Assembly: GCA_035517775.1 (NCBI GenBank)
Contig: DATIYF010000105.1
Span: forward strand, 1 to 64,000
Origin: DATIYF01 sp035517775
GTDB taxonomy: Bacteria; Acidobacteriota; Terriglobia; Terriglobales; Acidobacteriaceae
Direction: 5' to 3'
DNA: 64,000 nucleotides
Shown here: positions 6,506 through 16,441 of the stretch, in pieces
Numbering within the stretch: position 1 is the first letter of the stretch
Layout: each line of letters opens with the position of its first letter
Translations under genes and position numbers: made by a program
Notes under the pieces: model-generated
The model's database searches: none
What the model saw: only the letters and a program-made list of their open reading frames with translations
What the model was told of the DNA's origin: nothing

Positions 6506-7975
6506 ATGTCCATCTGCCCTCGCAGTTGCGTGCCATCCATCCCAAGCAAGAATCTGGCCCAGGCGATCCTGCTCGCCGGTTCGCTGCTGCTGGTGACGGC
6601 AGCGGGCGCGCAAAATCAGCCGGCACAGAATTCGCAGGAGCCGCCGGCCCAGACCGCGGTTCCCGCCCCCACTTCGCCCGAGGCCCCGCAGGCCGAGGGC
6701 ACCGGCTCGGCCCCGCTCCGCGTCATGGTGGGCAAGTCGCTGCTGATCAACACCACGGAACGGCTCAAGCGCGTTTCCGTCACCGACCCCACCGTGGCTG
6801 ATGCGCTGGTGGTTACGCCCACCCAGATTCTGGTTCATGGCCGCTCAGCGGGCGAAGTTTCTCTGCTCATCTGGGACGAACTGGAGCGCTCGCGCAGCTT
6901 CGATTTGCGGGTAGATGTGGATGTGAGCGCCTGCGCAGAAGAAGAGCGCCGGGTGTTCCCCGATGAACAGATCAACGTCACCCCTTCACGCTCTGCCATC
7001 GTGCTCTCCGGCCACGTCACCACCGAAGACATCTCCAAGCGCGCCGGCATGATCGCCCAGGCCTATTCCAAGAACGTAGTGAACGTGCTGACCTTCGGGC
7101 CGGTAGGCACACAGGAGGTTTTGCTGCAGGTGAAGTTTGCCGAAGTGGACCGCTCGGCGGTCCAGCAGTTGGGGTTTAACGTTTTTTCCCCGAGTACCGG
7201 CAACACGGCTGGAACCTTCACCACCCAGCAGTTCGGGGGGTTTCAGGTTTCGAGCACTTCCACCACCACCACTTCCCAGGGTGGAGTCACCACCACCTCC
7301 ACCGCGGCCACTCCTCCCACCATCAATCCCACCAGTGCGCTGAATCTTTTCCTGTTCCGCAGCGATATCAATTTGGGGGTTGTCATTCAGGCGCTGGAAC
7401 AGAAGAACCTGCTGCAGATTCTGGCCGAGCCCAATCTCATCGCGGTGAACGGGAAAGAGGCCAGTTTTCTTGCCGGTGGACAGTTTCCCTTCCCCGTGGT
7501 CCAGCCCGGGACGGGTATTACCGCCGTCACCATTCAGTTCAAGGATTTTGGCGTTGATCTCAAATTCACCCCCACCATCATGCCCAACGGCAGCATTTAC
7601 CTGAAGGTGGCGCCGGAAGTCAGCACCCTGGACTTCACCAATGGCCTGACCATTTCCGGATTCAACGTGCCGGCCCTGAGCACCCGCCGGGCGGAGACCG
7701 AATTCGAGCTGCAGGATGGCCAGAGTTTCGTGATCGCCGGTTTGATGGATAACCGGGTGACCGACATCAGCAATAAATTTCCGCTGCTGGGCGATTTGCC
7801 GATTATCGGAACATTCTTCAAGAGCAAGAGCGCACAGAAGAGCCGGACCGAGTTGATGGTGCTGTGCACCGTGCACAAGATTTCGCCGAACGTGCAGCCG
7901 CCGGAACTGCCCCATCAGCCGCGGCCGTTCTTGGATTCAGGCAGCTTTGACAAGCAGAAGGGGCGGATTAAGTAG
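6506..7975 (+). CDS. cpaC: Outer-membrane secretin CpaC/RcpA (type II/III secretion system secretin family)
   Basis: A 489-residue secretin that forms the outer-membrane channel for the Flp pilus. It has a signal peptide (LAQAILLAGSLLLVTAAGAQ), a Pro/Ala/Gln-rich linker, and the pilus-assembly secretin N-terminal domain (VMVGKSLLINTTERLKRVSVTDPTVADALVV). A BON-like region follows (VLSGHVTTEDISKRAGMIAQ), then the secretin domain from about residue 190 with LLQVKFAEVDRSAVQQLGFN, ILAEPNLIAVNGKEASFLAGG, FKDFGVDLKFTPTI and the closing block LPLLGDLPIIGTFFKS. A Ser/Thr-rich loop of about 40 residues (TSTTTTSQGGVTTTS) interrupts the core near 250. Confidence 0.95.
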   Translation: MSICPRSCVPSIPSKNLAQAILLAGSLLLVTAAGAQNQPAQNSQEPPAQTAVPAPTSPEAPQAEGTGSAPLRVMVGKSLLINTTERLKRVSVTDPTVADALVVTPTQILVHGRSAGEVSLLIWDELERSRSFDLRVDVDVSACAEEERRVFPDEQINVTPSRSAIVLSGHVTTEDISKRAGMIAQAYSKNVVNVLTFGPVGTQEVLLQVKFAEVDRSAVQQLGFNVFSPSTGNTAGTFTTQQFGGFQVSSTSTTTTSQGGVTTTSTAATPPTINPTSALNLFLFRSDINLGVVIQALEQKNLLQILAEPNLIAVNGKEASFLAGGQFPFPVVQPGTGITAVTIQFKDFGVDLKFTPTIMPNGSIYLKVAPEVSTLDFTNGLTISGFNVPALSTRRAETEFELQDGQSFVIAGLMDNRVTDISNKFPLLGDLPIIGTFFKSKSAQKSRTELMVLCTVHKISPNVQPPELPHQPRPFLDSGSFDKQKGRIK

Positions 7976-8042
7976 CAAGCAGCGGCTGGGGGGAGCCAGG
8001 CAGTGAACCTGGCCCAAGGACGAGCAGGGGGCTCACGGCGTT

Positions 8043-9215
8043 ATGCCCGAACTTTCCGTAGTGATCGTAGCTGCCGATAATGAGCAGCGCACCATGCTGC
8101 AGGTCATGGTGGAAGGCACGGGCGTGGCGCGCACGGTGCACAGCGGAGCGAGTTTTCCCGTCTCCGCCGCCGACCCCACAGTGCGCCGCATTCAGGCCGC
8201 CAACCCCGATATCATCCTGATTGATATCCCGTCGGATAACGCCATACCCGGCCTCCGTGCCATCGAATTGCTGCAGCAGGAGATGCCAGCGGTCGCGCTG
8301 TTTGCCATCGGGCTGCTTTCCCAGCCGCAAGTGATCGTGCAGGCCATGCGCAGCGGCGCGCGCGAGTTTCTGGAGCGCCCCACCAGCACTACCGCACTGC
8401 TCGACGCCATGGTGCGGCTCAGTTCGCAGCGCAAAGTGCAGCGCGAGGAGACCCGCCGGGGAAAAGTGTTCAGCGTGGTAAACGCCAAGGGAGGCAGCGG
8501 CGCCACTACCATCGCGGTGAATCTGGCGCTGGCCCTGCAATCGGCCCAGGGCAACGTGGCCCTGGTGGATATCGCTCCCCTGGGCCACACCGCCCTGCAT
8601 ATGAACCTCAAGCCGGTGTTCAGCGTGGCCGATGCCATTCGCAATTTGCACCGCCTGGATGCTTCCCTGCTAGAAGGCTTCATGACCCGGCATGATAGCG
8701 GGCTGCAGGTTCTGGCCGGCCCCAGCACGCCAGTCCTGGTGGAACCTTCGACTGCCGAGTTCGCCAAATTATTCGATATGTTGGTGACGCACTACCGCTA
8801 TGTGGTCGTGGATGCCTCCACCCGCCTGGACAGCACTACCCGGCTGGTGAGCAACATGTCGGAGGCCGTGCTGCTGGTGGCCCATGCCGACGTAGCCTCG
8901 CTGTGGAGCGCCACCCGGGTGCAGACCTATTTGAGCGAAACCGGGGGACGGGAGCGGGTGAAGCTGGTGCTGAACCGCTTCCGCAAGATTCCCGGCTTCA
9001 GCGAGACCGACGCCGAGACGGCGGCGGGGGTCAAATTGTTGTGGAAGATTCCCAATCAGTATTTCGCGGTTTCGACCGCGGTGGACCGCGGCATTCCGCC
9101 ACTGAACCAGAACCATACGGAAGTGGCGCGCGCATTTCTGGGGCTGGCGGCGCGCTTGACGGAAAACGATGTCGAGGTCAAGCGTTCCACCTGGTCGATG
9201 TTTAAGACTGTGTAA
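8043..9215 (+). CDS. cpaE: Pilus assembly ATPase CpaE/TadZ (receiver-like + MinD-like)
   Basis: A 390-residue protein that in other bacteria localises the Tad machine to the pole. Residues 1-125 form a receiver-like domain (LSVVIVAADNEQRTMLQVM, DIILIDIPSDN). The second half is a MinD/ParA-type ATPase with a deviant P-loop, VVNAKGGSGATTIAVNLA, near residue 146, a switch-like GNVALVDIAPLGHTALHM, and YVVVDASTRLDS as the Walker B region. Walker A has Ala-Thr-Thr where MinD usually has Lys-Thr-Thr, common in TadZ. It ends 8 bases before tadA. Confidence 0.92.
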   Translation: MPELSVVIVAADNEQRTMLQVMVEGTGVARTVHSGASFPVSAADPTVRRIQAANPDIILIDIPSDNAIPGLRAIELLQQEMPAVALFAIGLLSQPQVIVQAMRSGAREFLERPTSTTALLDAMVRLSSQRKVQREETRRGKVFSVVNAKGGSGATTIAVNLALALQSAQGNVALVDIAPLGHTALHMNLKPVFSVADAIRNLHRLDASLLEGFMTRHDSGLQVLAGPSTPVLVEPSTAEFAKLFDMLVTHYRYVVVDASTRLDSTTRLVSNMSEAVLLVAHADVASLWSATRVQTYLSETGGRERVKLVLNRFRKIPGFSETDAETAAGVKLLWKIPNQYFAVSTAVDRGIPPLNQNHTEVARAFLGLAARLTENDVEVKRSTWSMFKTV

Positions 9216-9223
9216 GCTGAATC

Positions 9224-10519
<1,296 letters not shown>

Positions 10520-10539
10520 CTTAGGATTCGATAAAAGAA

Positions 10540-11508
10540 ATGCCGATTCTATTTACCATCATCGTCTTCTTCGTTATCGCCGCCGCGGCGTTCGTGATCG
10601 GGTCTCTGCTCGACCAGCGCAGCTCGCGCGCCCGCCTGCTGCGCGACCGCCTGGAGGCAGTACAGAAGGCGGCCGAGCGCAAGCCCAGCGAAGAGCTGGC
10701 CCTGCTGCGCGACGAGATGTTGAGCGAGATTCCGGCGCTCGACAACCTGCTGCGCCGCTCGGTGCGCATTTCCAATCTGCAGCTTTTGCTTTCGCAGGCC
10801 GGCATGGACCTCCGCGCCGGCAACCTGCTGCTGATCTGCCTCGCCACCTCCGTGGTCTTCGGCGTGGTGGTCTACATGCTCTCCAATTCCCTGGTGTTCG
10901 CCTGGGTGGGTGTGCTGGCCGGCGCCTTCCTGCCGTATTCATTCGTCTCTTTCCGGCGGACCAAGCGCTTCCAGAAGTTCGAAGAGCTCTTTCCCGAGGC
11001 CATTGACACGCTTGCCCGCGCGGTGCGCGCCGGGCACGCCTTCACCACCGCGCTCGAGCTGATCGCCAACGAAGTAGCCGATCCCGTCTCTTCGGAATTC
11101 CGCAAACTTTTCGAAGAGCAGAAATTCGGCATGCCGGTGCGCGACGCCCTGCTCAACCTGACCGAGCGCGTGCCCCTGGTGGATGTGAAGTTTTTCGTCA
11201 CCGCCGTCATGCTGCAGCGCGAGACCGGCGGCAACCTGGCGGAGATTCTGGACAACCTTTCTTACATGATCCGCGAGCGTTTCAAGATCATGCGGCAGGT
11301 GAAGGTGCACACCGCGCAGGGCCGGCTCACCATGCTGCTGTTGATGCTTTTGCCGCCGCTGATCGTGACCGTCATGCTCATGGTCAACCCCGGTTTCATT
11401 ATGCCCTTGTTTACCGACCCCGCCGGGCATAGCTTGATTGTGCTGGGCATTATTCTGCAGACGCTGGGCTATTTTGTGATCAAGCGGGTCATCCGGATTC
11501 AGGTTTAG
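10540..11508 (+). CDS. tadB: Tad inner-membrane platform protein TadB (T2SSF domain)
   Basis: A 322-residue GspF-family integral membrane protein. The N-terminal helix (LFTIIVFFVIAAAAFVIGSL) is followed by a basic region, two helices around 90-130, the cytoplasmic T2SSF domain (FEELFPEAIDTLARAVRAGHAFTTALELIANEV, MLQRETGGNLAEILDNLSYMIRERFKIMRQVKVHTAQGR) and two C-terminal helices (LLLMLLPPLIVTVMLMV, LIVLGIILQTLGYFVI). It forms the inner-membrane platform with TadC, whose gene begins 3 bases after this one ends. Confidence 0.95.
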   Translation: MPILFTIIVFFVIAAAAFVIGSLLDQRSSRARLLRDRLEAVQKAAERKPSEELALLRDEMLSEIPALDNLLRRSVRISNLQLLLSQAGMDLRAGNLLLICLATSVVFGVVVYMLSNSLVFAWVGVLAGAFLPYSFVSFRRTKRFQKFEELFPEAIDTLARAVRAGHAFTTALELIANEVADPVSSEFRKLFEEQKFGMPVRDALLNLTERVPLVDVKFFVTAVMLQRETGGNLAEILDNLSYMIRERFKIMRQVKVHTAQGRLTMLLLMLLPPLIVTVMLMVNPGFIMPLFTDPAGHSLIVLGIILQTLGYFVIKRVIRIQV

Positions 11509-11511
11509 CTT

Positions 11512-12405
11512 ATGGCATTTGTGCTGGCAATCGTATTGTTTCTCACCATCGCCGCGGTGGTCTTCACCTTCGGGGCGGCGGCTTACGCCCCCTCGTCGGT
11601 CATTGGCTCGCGCTTGCGGGCGTTGGGTTTCCAGAAGACGCAGAAGCCGTCCCGGCCGCCGCTGAAAGAGCGCCTGGAGCAGGCCCTTGATCCGCTGAGC
11701 AAGGCCCTGCCTCTTTCCGCGAGCGAGGTTTCCCGCACCCGCTCCTGGCTGATTCAGGCCGGCTACCGCGAGTCCCGGCACCTGAGCATGTATGTCGGCA
11801 GCCGCGTGCTGATGGCAGTGGTGGCGGTGGCCCTGGTCGTGGCCATCAGCGGGTTTAAATCCATGCCCTTGCTGGTGGGCGCGGCCGCTCTGGGCTTCTT
11901 CCTGCCGCGCTTCGCCCTGAAGCGGATGATCCGCGAGCGCCAGCATCGCATCAAGATCGCGCTCCCGGACGCCCTCGACCTTACCGTGATTTGCGTGGAA
12001 GCCGGCCTCGCCCTCGACCAGGCCCTGTTGCGCGTAGGCGAGGACCTGCAGCACGCCCACCCGGAATTGAGCAGTGAGTTTCAGTTGGTGAACTTGGAAA
12101 TGCGCGCCGGTAAGCCGCGGATTGAGGCCTTGCACAATCTTGCGGAACGCACCGGCGCCGATGATATTCGCGCCCTGGTGGGCACCCTGGTGCAGACCGA
12201 CCGCTTCGGCACCAGCATCGCCCAGGCGCTGCGGGTGCATTCTGACTCGCTGCGCACCGAACGCCGCCAGCGCGCCGAAGAGCAAGCGGCCAAAACCACC
12301 ATCAAAATGGTCATCCCCCTGGTATTGTTCATCCTCCCCTCCATCTTGATCGTGACTTTAGGGCCCGCCATGATTCAGCTGTACAGGACCCTGACGCAAC
12401 ACTAA
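11512..12405 (+). CDS. tadC: Tad inner-membrane platform protein TadC (T2SSF domain)
   Basis: The 297-residue partner of TadB. It has an N-terminal helix (FVLAIVLFLTIAAVVFTFG), a paired helix region (LMAVVAVALVVAISG, LLVGAAALGFFLPRFAL), the T2SSF motif IKIALPDALDLTVICVEAGLALDQALLRVGEDL and LVGTLVQTDRFGTSIAQALRVHSDSLRTERRQRAEEQAAK, and a final helix (MVIPLVLFILPSILIVTLGPA). It closes the recognised Tad set; no TadD, TadE, TadF or TadG gene follows. Confidence 0.95.
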   Translation: MAFVLAIVLFLTIAAVVFTFGAAAYAPSSVIGSRLRALGFQKTQKPSRPPLKERLEQALDPLSKALPLSASEVSRTRSWLIQAGYRESRHLSMYVGSRVLMAVVAVALVVAISGFKSMPLLVGAAALGFFLPRFALKRMIRERQHRIKIALPDALDLTVICVEAGLALDQALLRVGEDLQHAHPELSSEFQLVNLEMRAGKPRIEALHNLAERTGADDIRALVGTLVQTDRFGTSIAQALRVHSDSLRTERRQRAEEQAAKTTIKMVIPLVLFILPSILIVTLGPAMIQLYRTLTQH

Positions 12406-12444
12406 TTAAGGAGTTTTTGGGGCAAGTCGAACCCGGGAGCTGTG

Positions 12445-12843
12445 ATGCCGGCCGCAGTCACTCAAGCATACGCATTCAACCGTACTCGCCAGGCCTACCT
12501 GGCCACCCGCCTGGGCGTGGCCAGGACGCATTGGTCGCGCCTGCGCGGCCTGATGGGCACGGCGGCGGAAAATTTCCCTGCAGGACAGGGCTTGTGGATC
12601 GTTCCTTCCCATGGGGTCCACACTTTTGCCATGCGTTTTCCCATTGATGTGATCTATCTGGATCGAGGCAACGTGGTGGTGCATCTCGAGCAGAACCTGA
12701 GGCCCTGGCGGGTAGCGCCGGTGCGGCGGCGCGCGGTTTCGGTATTGGAGTTGCCGGATTCCACCCTGCGCTCCACCGGAACCAGCCTGGGCGATCAGAT
12801 TGAATTCGGCCTGCCGGCGGCAGGAGAGGCTGGAGCAGTATGA
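12445..12843 (+). CDS. DUF192 family protein
   Basis: A 132-residue DUF192 protein. The family blocks are LGVARTHWSRLRGLMGT near 25, QGLWIVPSHGVHTFAMRFPIDVIYLDRGNVVV near 50-80, and AVSVLELP then GTSLGDQIEF. Members are small beta-rich proteins of unknown function; the R-GLMG and cysteine/His-containing IxPxxxIHTFxMxFPID signatures define them. The ATG at 12445 is preferred over the GTG at 12442 because GGGAG lies about 5 bases upstream. It follows tadC by 39 bases and overlaps the next gene by ATGA, so it is probably co-transcribed with the Tad operon. Its role there is unknown. Confidence 0.88.
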   Translation: MPAAVTQAYAFNRTRQAYLATRLGVARTHWSRLRGLMGTAAENFPAGQGLWIVPSHGVHTFAMRFPIDVIYLDRGNVVVHLEQNLRPWRVAPVRRRAVSVLELPDSTLRSTGTSLGDQIEFGLPAAGEAGAV

Positions 12844-14801
12844 GCGACGAACTCAAGCTTCTGGTGGAATGGTCGTCGCCCTGGGAAGAATTTCGCAGCG
12901 CCATCAAGCCCGCCTTCGCCCACTCCGAGCGCCCGCTGGCCGGCGAGGCCCACTTCCGCATGTTCCCCTACCAGGGCATTCTGGCGGGCTGGGGAGTGGA
13001 GCTTCTGCTCTTTTTGCTCATCTTCATCATCCCCGCCAGGATGAGCATGCATACTTTTCAGCCGCCGCCACCCGCCAAATACGACGTAATCTATTACTCC
13101 GGGGCTGAGCTGCCGCGCGTGGCCGATGCCGGCGGGGCGCAGTCGGGCCGCAGCGGGCGCTCCGGCGGACGCGAGGGCTTTCACCATACCCAGGCCATCC
13201 GCGTAGCCCGCGAAACCATTCTGCGCGATACCGTCGTGGATGCACCCAAGCTCGATCTGCCCCGCTCCAATTCCGCGGTGGCGAATTTGCTGGCCTATCG
13301 CCGCACCCCGGGACCGCCCCCCGCCGAGGGATTGAAATCTTCCCGGCCTCTGCTGCAGGCGCCGCAGCTTACCGCCGTTGCGCCGGCGCCGCAGGTGGAT
13401 GCCAGCGACTTGCGCAACCAGCCCATGCTCAATGAGACTCCGGTGGCGCCGGCTCCGGCTGCGCCGCAGCAGAATCTCGCCACCTTGCGCCTGCCCGGCT
13501 CGAATGCAGTGCAGGTGGTGGCCCCGCCGGTTTCCGCGCCCGAGCAGTTCACCAACGCCAACCCCAAGCTCAGCCTGCCTCGGCAAACGGTGGTCGCCCC
13601 GCCGCCTTCGCAGCCCACGACCGACCTCGCGCGCAACGGCCCGGGCTACGGTCCCGGAGACTTGCACAGCCAGGTAATTCCGCCGCCGGTGCAGATGGGC
13701 AACACGACCGGCGAGCGCCAGAACATTTCCGGTCTGGGAGGAAACCGCGTGGTTCCTCCACCGGTACAAATGGGGAACAACCTTGGCGGGAATCGTTCCG
13801 CAGGCGGCCTGGGCGGCGGGCTTAACTCCGCCGTCGCGCCCGCGCCATCTCTCGCGGATGCCGCTTCGCTCGGCGGCCATGGCCGTGGAAATCGCGGCCA
13901 GGGTTTCGGCGCACCGGGTGAGCTGGGCGACGTGGCTGCCCCGCCCAACGGTGGCGGCAACGCCAACGGCACAGGCGTTGTGGTTTCGAACCAGCCGGGC
14001 ACCAAGACCGGCGTTCCCGGCAAGGGAGGCGCAGGCGCGCTCGCGCTCTCGCCCGCCGGTGGCGATACTCCCGGCCTGGGTGGCTCAGGCGGAGGCAACG
14101 GCATTGGCCGCGGCAACGGCAGCGGCAGCGGCTTCAGCGGAACCGGATCGGGCGCCGGCCGCGATGGCTCGGGCTATGGCTCCGACCCTAACGCGCGCGG
14201 CGGCACTTCGCCCTTCCCTGGCCCAGGCGGCACCGGCAACAACGCTACCAACAATCCCGCGATTCCCGGAGTCTCGGTGAGCGGCGGTAACAGCAGCATC
14301 ATCACCTTGCCCAGTTTTTCTTCCGGCGCCAATCAGCCCACCGACCCCAGCCGCTCTTCGGCCGGCCTCGGCGACCGCCGCCAGGAAATCACGGTGGAGG
14401 CTTCTCCCCGCTCGGGCGGCGCATTCAACTTCTACGGCGCGCTCAAGGGCGATAAGGTCTATACCATCTATCTCGATACCACGCTGGGAACGGCGGTGCT
14501 GGAATTCTCAGACCCGAGCTCGGCCGCCCACGCCTACTCGCAGGAGCTCACCGCTCCGCAACCCATTCGCGCCGTGCTGCCCTCGGGCCTGCGCCGCGCC
14601 CGCCTGGTGATTGCCTGCGTGCTTGATCGCTCGGGCATTCTGCGCAACCCGCAGGTGCTGGAATCAGCCGCGCCGCAACTGACTGCCAAAGTTCTTGCCG
14701 CGCTGCCGGCCTGGAAATTCCGTCCAGCCCTGCGTGGCAACCAGCCGGTGGAAGTCAACGCGCTTCTGGGATTTGCCATAGACACCAGTGACCGCTACTG
14801 A
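12840..14801 (+). CDS. Large Gly/Pro-rich TonB-like protein
   Basis: A 653-residue protein with a single membrane helix near residues 45-62 (GWGVELLLFLLIFIIPA). A very long low-complexity periplasmic region rich in Pro, Gly, Ala, Asn and Ser follows (about 80-520). The end is a TonB C-terminal-like domain (RRARLVIACVLDRSGILRNPQVLESA, LPAWKFRPALRGNQPVEV). The phrase PPPVQMGN occurs twice close together (about 281 and 302), marking internal duplication. The TonB-like fold suggests an energy-transducing or envelope-spanning role, but no ExbB/ExbD lies nearby. It overlaps the DUF192 gene by four bases and is probably the last member of the pilus transcript. Confidence 0.75.
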   Translation: MSDELKLLVEWSSPWEEFRSAIKPAFAHSERPLAGEAHFRMFPYQGILAGWGVELLLFLLIFIIPARMSMHTFQPPPPAKYDVIYYSGAELPRVADAGGAQSGRSGRSGGREGFHHTQAIRVARETILRDTVVDAPKLDLPRSNSAVANLLAYRRTPGPPPAEGLKSSRPLLQAPQLTAVAPAPQVDASDLRNQPMLNETPVAPAPAAPQQNLATLRLPGSNAVQVVAPPVSAPEQFTNANPKLSLPRQTVVAPPPSQPTTDLARNGPGYGPGDLHSQVIPPPVQMGNTTGERQNISGLGGNRVVPPPVQMGNNLGGNRSAGGLGGGLNSAVAPAPSLADAASLGGHGRGNRGQGFGAPGELGDVAAPPNGGGNANGTGVVVSNQPGTKTGVPGKGGAGALALSPAGGDTPGLGGSGGGNGIGRGNGSGSGFSGTGSGAGRDGSGYGSDPNARGGTSPFPGPGGTGNNATNNPAIPGVSVSGGNSSIITLPSFSSGANQPTDPSRSSAGLGDRRQEITVEASPRSGGAFNFYGALKGDKVYTIYLDTTLGTAVLEFSDPSSAAHAYSQELTAPQPIRAVLPSGLRRARLVIACVLDRSGILRNPQVLESAAPQLTAKVLAALPAWKFRPALRGNQPVEVNALLGFAIDTSDRY

Positions 14802-14828
14802 ATCCGCGGCCTGCTCACCGCCTCTTCC

Positions 14829-14939
14829 TTGTCATTCCGAGCCGCTCGCAGGCGCACGAGAGCGCGCCGAGGAACCTGCTTTTCTTGCCTGCCACGCTTC
14901 GCTGCCCGCTGCTCCATCCGCCATTACTCTCGTAATGGC
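14829..14939. repeat. Dispersed-repeat-like sequence with a hairpin
   Basis: Bases 14829-14879 read GTCATTCCGAGC...GCCGAGGAACCTGC, a phrase I recognise as a common interspersed repeat in Acidobacteriota genomes. Just after it, GCCATTAC at 14920-14927 and GTAATGGC at 14932-14939 form a perfect eight-base hairpin with a TCTC loop. It lies between the TonB-like gene and the next membrane gene and may end transcription, though no T-tract follows. Confidence 0.45.
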
Positions 14940-14996
14940 ACTCCTGAGCTACTCCTAATCCTCGGCTTCGTGCCGTGCTAGCATCGGCCATCCCCG

Positions 14997-16112
14997 ATGC
15001 GCCTTCGTATTCTCATCTACGGCCGCATGGCGCTGGCCGCCGTGGCGGTGCTGTTTTTCCCCGGCGCCATGTACACGCTCGATTTCAAACTGCTGCTGCT
15101 GCCTTCCCTGCTCATCGGCTATTACCTCGCGGTCTGGTTCCTCGCCGGGCAAGGCCCCAGGGCCGGTGCGATCGTGCCCCAATATGCGCCGCCCGATCAT
15201 CTTTCCCCAGCCGAGATGCGTTACCTGCGCACCCGCGCCAGTGACGGCAAAACGGTGGCCGCGGTTCTGGCCCACCTGGCTTCACAGAAAGTCATCGCCA
15301 TCGAGCCCGAAGGGAACGGCTACCGCATCACCCGCCTCGCCACGCAGCCCGCGGTGAGCCTGCCGCCGGAAGAAGCCTGCGCCTATGACGCTCTGGCCGA
15401 ACTGGAAGATCTCACCGCAGCCCCCGGCCTGCCGCCTCGAACCTTTGTCTTTCAGCCTGATCGCACCAAATACCTCAACCTCATTGGCAGCGTAATCGCG
15501 GGCTCGCTCTCCAAACGCATCGGCAACCTCTACTTCAAGCGCAACTTGAAATACTCTCTGCCGGCCACCTTGCTTTCCGTCGTATGGGCGCTGGTTATCG
15601 CCGCCAGGGTGGGCCGCCACGGAGAGGCCGTCTTCCTTACCCTGTGGTTCCTCCTCTTCAGTCTGGGACTCGGCGTGGTGTTGGCCGCCAACCTGCCGCG
15701 CGCCCTCCACGATGCTTTCAGCGGCATGCTCAGCGCCAAGAACCTGGCCACGATGTTTTTGCCTTTGCCGCTCTTTCTGGCAGTGCCGGGCTTTGTCGCC
15801 TTCCGCATTGGTGTTGCCTCTTCGCCCACCTTTGCCTGGGTTCTGGTGTCGCTGGTGCTGATCAATATTGTCGGCGGCATCGCCATCCAGACCGTTACCA
15901 CACTCGGCCGCCAGCGCGCGGATCAGGTGGAAGGCTTCCGCCAGTTTCTCGCCGGCGTGGAGTTGGACCGCCTTGACCGAATGAACGATCCCCGTCTCAC
16001 CCCGGCATTGCTGAACGACTACATGGCCTATGCCATCGCCCTCGATCTGAAGGAAGCCTGGGGCGATCATCTCGCCAATGCCTGGTTCGCCACCGCAACC
16101 ACAGCGGGATAA
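14997..16112 (+). CDS. DUF2207-like membrane protein
   Basis: A 371-residue membrane protein. Two N-terminal helices (ALAAVAVLFFPGAMYTLDF, LLLLPSLLIGYYLAVWFLAG) lead to a cytoplasmic winged-helix-like region, PPDHLSPAEMRYLRTRASDGKTVAAVLAHLASQKVIAIE, which matches the C-terminal part of DUF2207 proteins. Then come four or so helices between 190 and 305 and a soluble tail. The usual extracytoplasmic beta domain of full DUF2207 proteins is absent, so it is a shortened form. Function unknown. Confidence 0.7.
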   Translation: MRLRILIYGRMALAAVAVLFFPGAMYTLDFKLLLLPSLLIGYYLAVWFLAGQGPRAGAIVPQYAPPDHLSPAEMRYLRTRASDGKTVAAVLAHLASQKVIAIEPEGNGYRITRLATQPAVSLPPEEACAYDALAELEDLTAAPGLPPRTFVFQPDRTKYLNLIGSVIAGSLSKRIGNLYFKRNLKYSLPATLLSVVWALVIAARVGRHGEAVFLTLWFLLFSLGLGVVLAANLPRALHDAFSGMLSAKNLATMFLPLPLFLAVPGFVAFRIGVASSPTFAWVLVSLVLINIVGGIAIQTVTTLGRQRADQVEGFRQFLAGVELDRLDRMNDPRLTPALLNDYMAYAIALDLKEAWGDHLANAWFATATTAG

Positions 16113-16137
16113 GCGGTGGAAGGACTACAGAGAATGC

Positions 16138-16170
16138 GTGCGCGCTCACACCGCGTGAGTGCCCGCGCAC
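16138..16170 (+). terminator. GC-rich hairpin after the DUF2207-like gene
   Basis: GTGCGCG-CTCAC pairs with GTGAG and CGCGCAC around a short loop, with a small bulge (TGCC). There is no clear T-tract. A hairpin 26 bases past the stop codon may serve as a weak terminator. Confidence 0.4.
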
Positions 16171-16441
16171 TCTGGCTTGCGGATTTCCCTTTCGTGTGCA
16201 CACGCTTGCGCCCTTCCGCTCTCTGTTCCTCTTCACACTCAGGAACTGTGTGATTTCATTAGGCCGCAATTTTTCCCTTTGTGGAAGGCGGTCTGCATAG
16301 TAAAGGTCTCCGCCCGTGGGCTGGCGGTACAGCAGCGAGCACATAGCCACTGGAAAGCAAGTCCCCCCGCAGTACCGGCTCTCCAAGCATTGAACAGTTT
16401 TTCCTCCTCCCAAATACGAAACGAAGGACAGGTTTACTCAC
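16171..16441. other. Leader region upstream of the di-heme cytochrome
   Basis: About 270 bases without a supported gene. Several inverted segments occur between 16280 and 16390, but they do not fit a riboswitch class that I can name. Confidence 0.3.

Noticed and set aside
16280..16400. Possible riboswitch upstream of the di-heme cytochrome
   Set aside because: Conserved cores of cobalamin or c-di-GMP riboswitches could not be matched.
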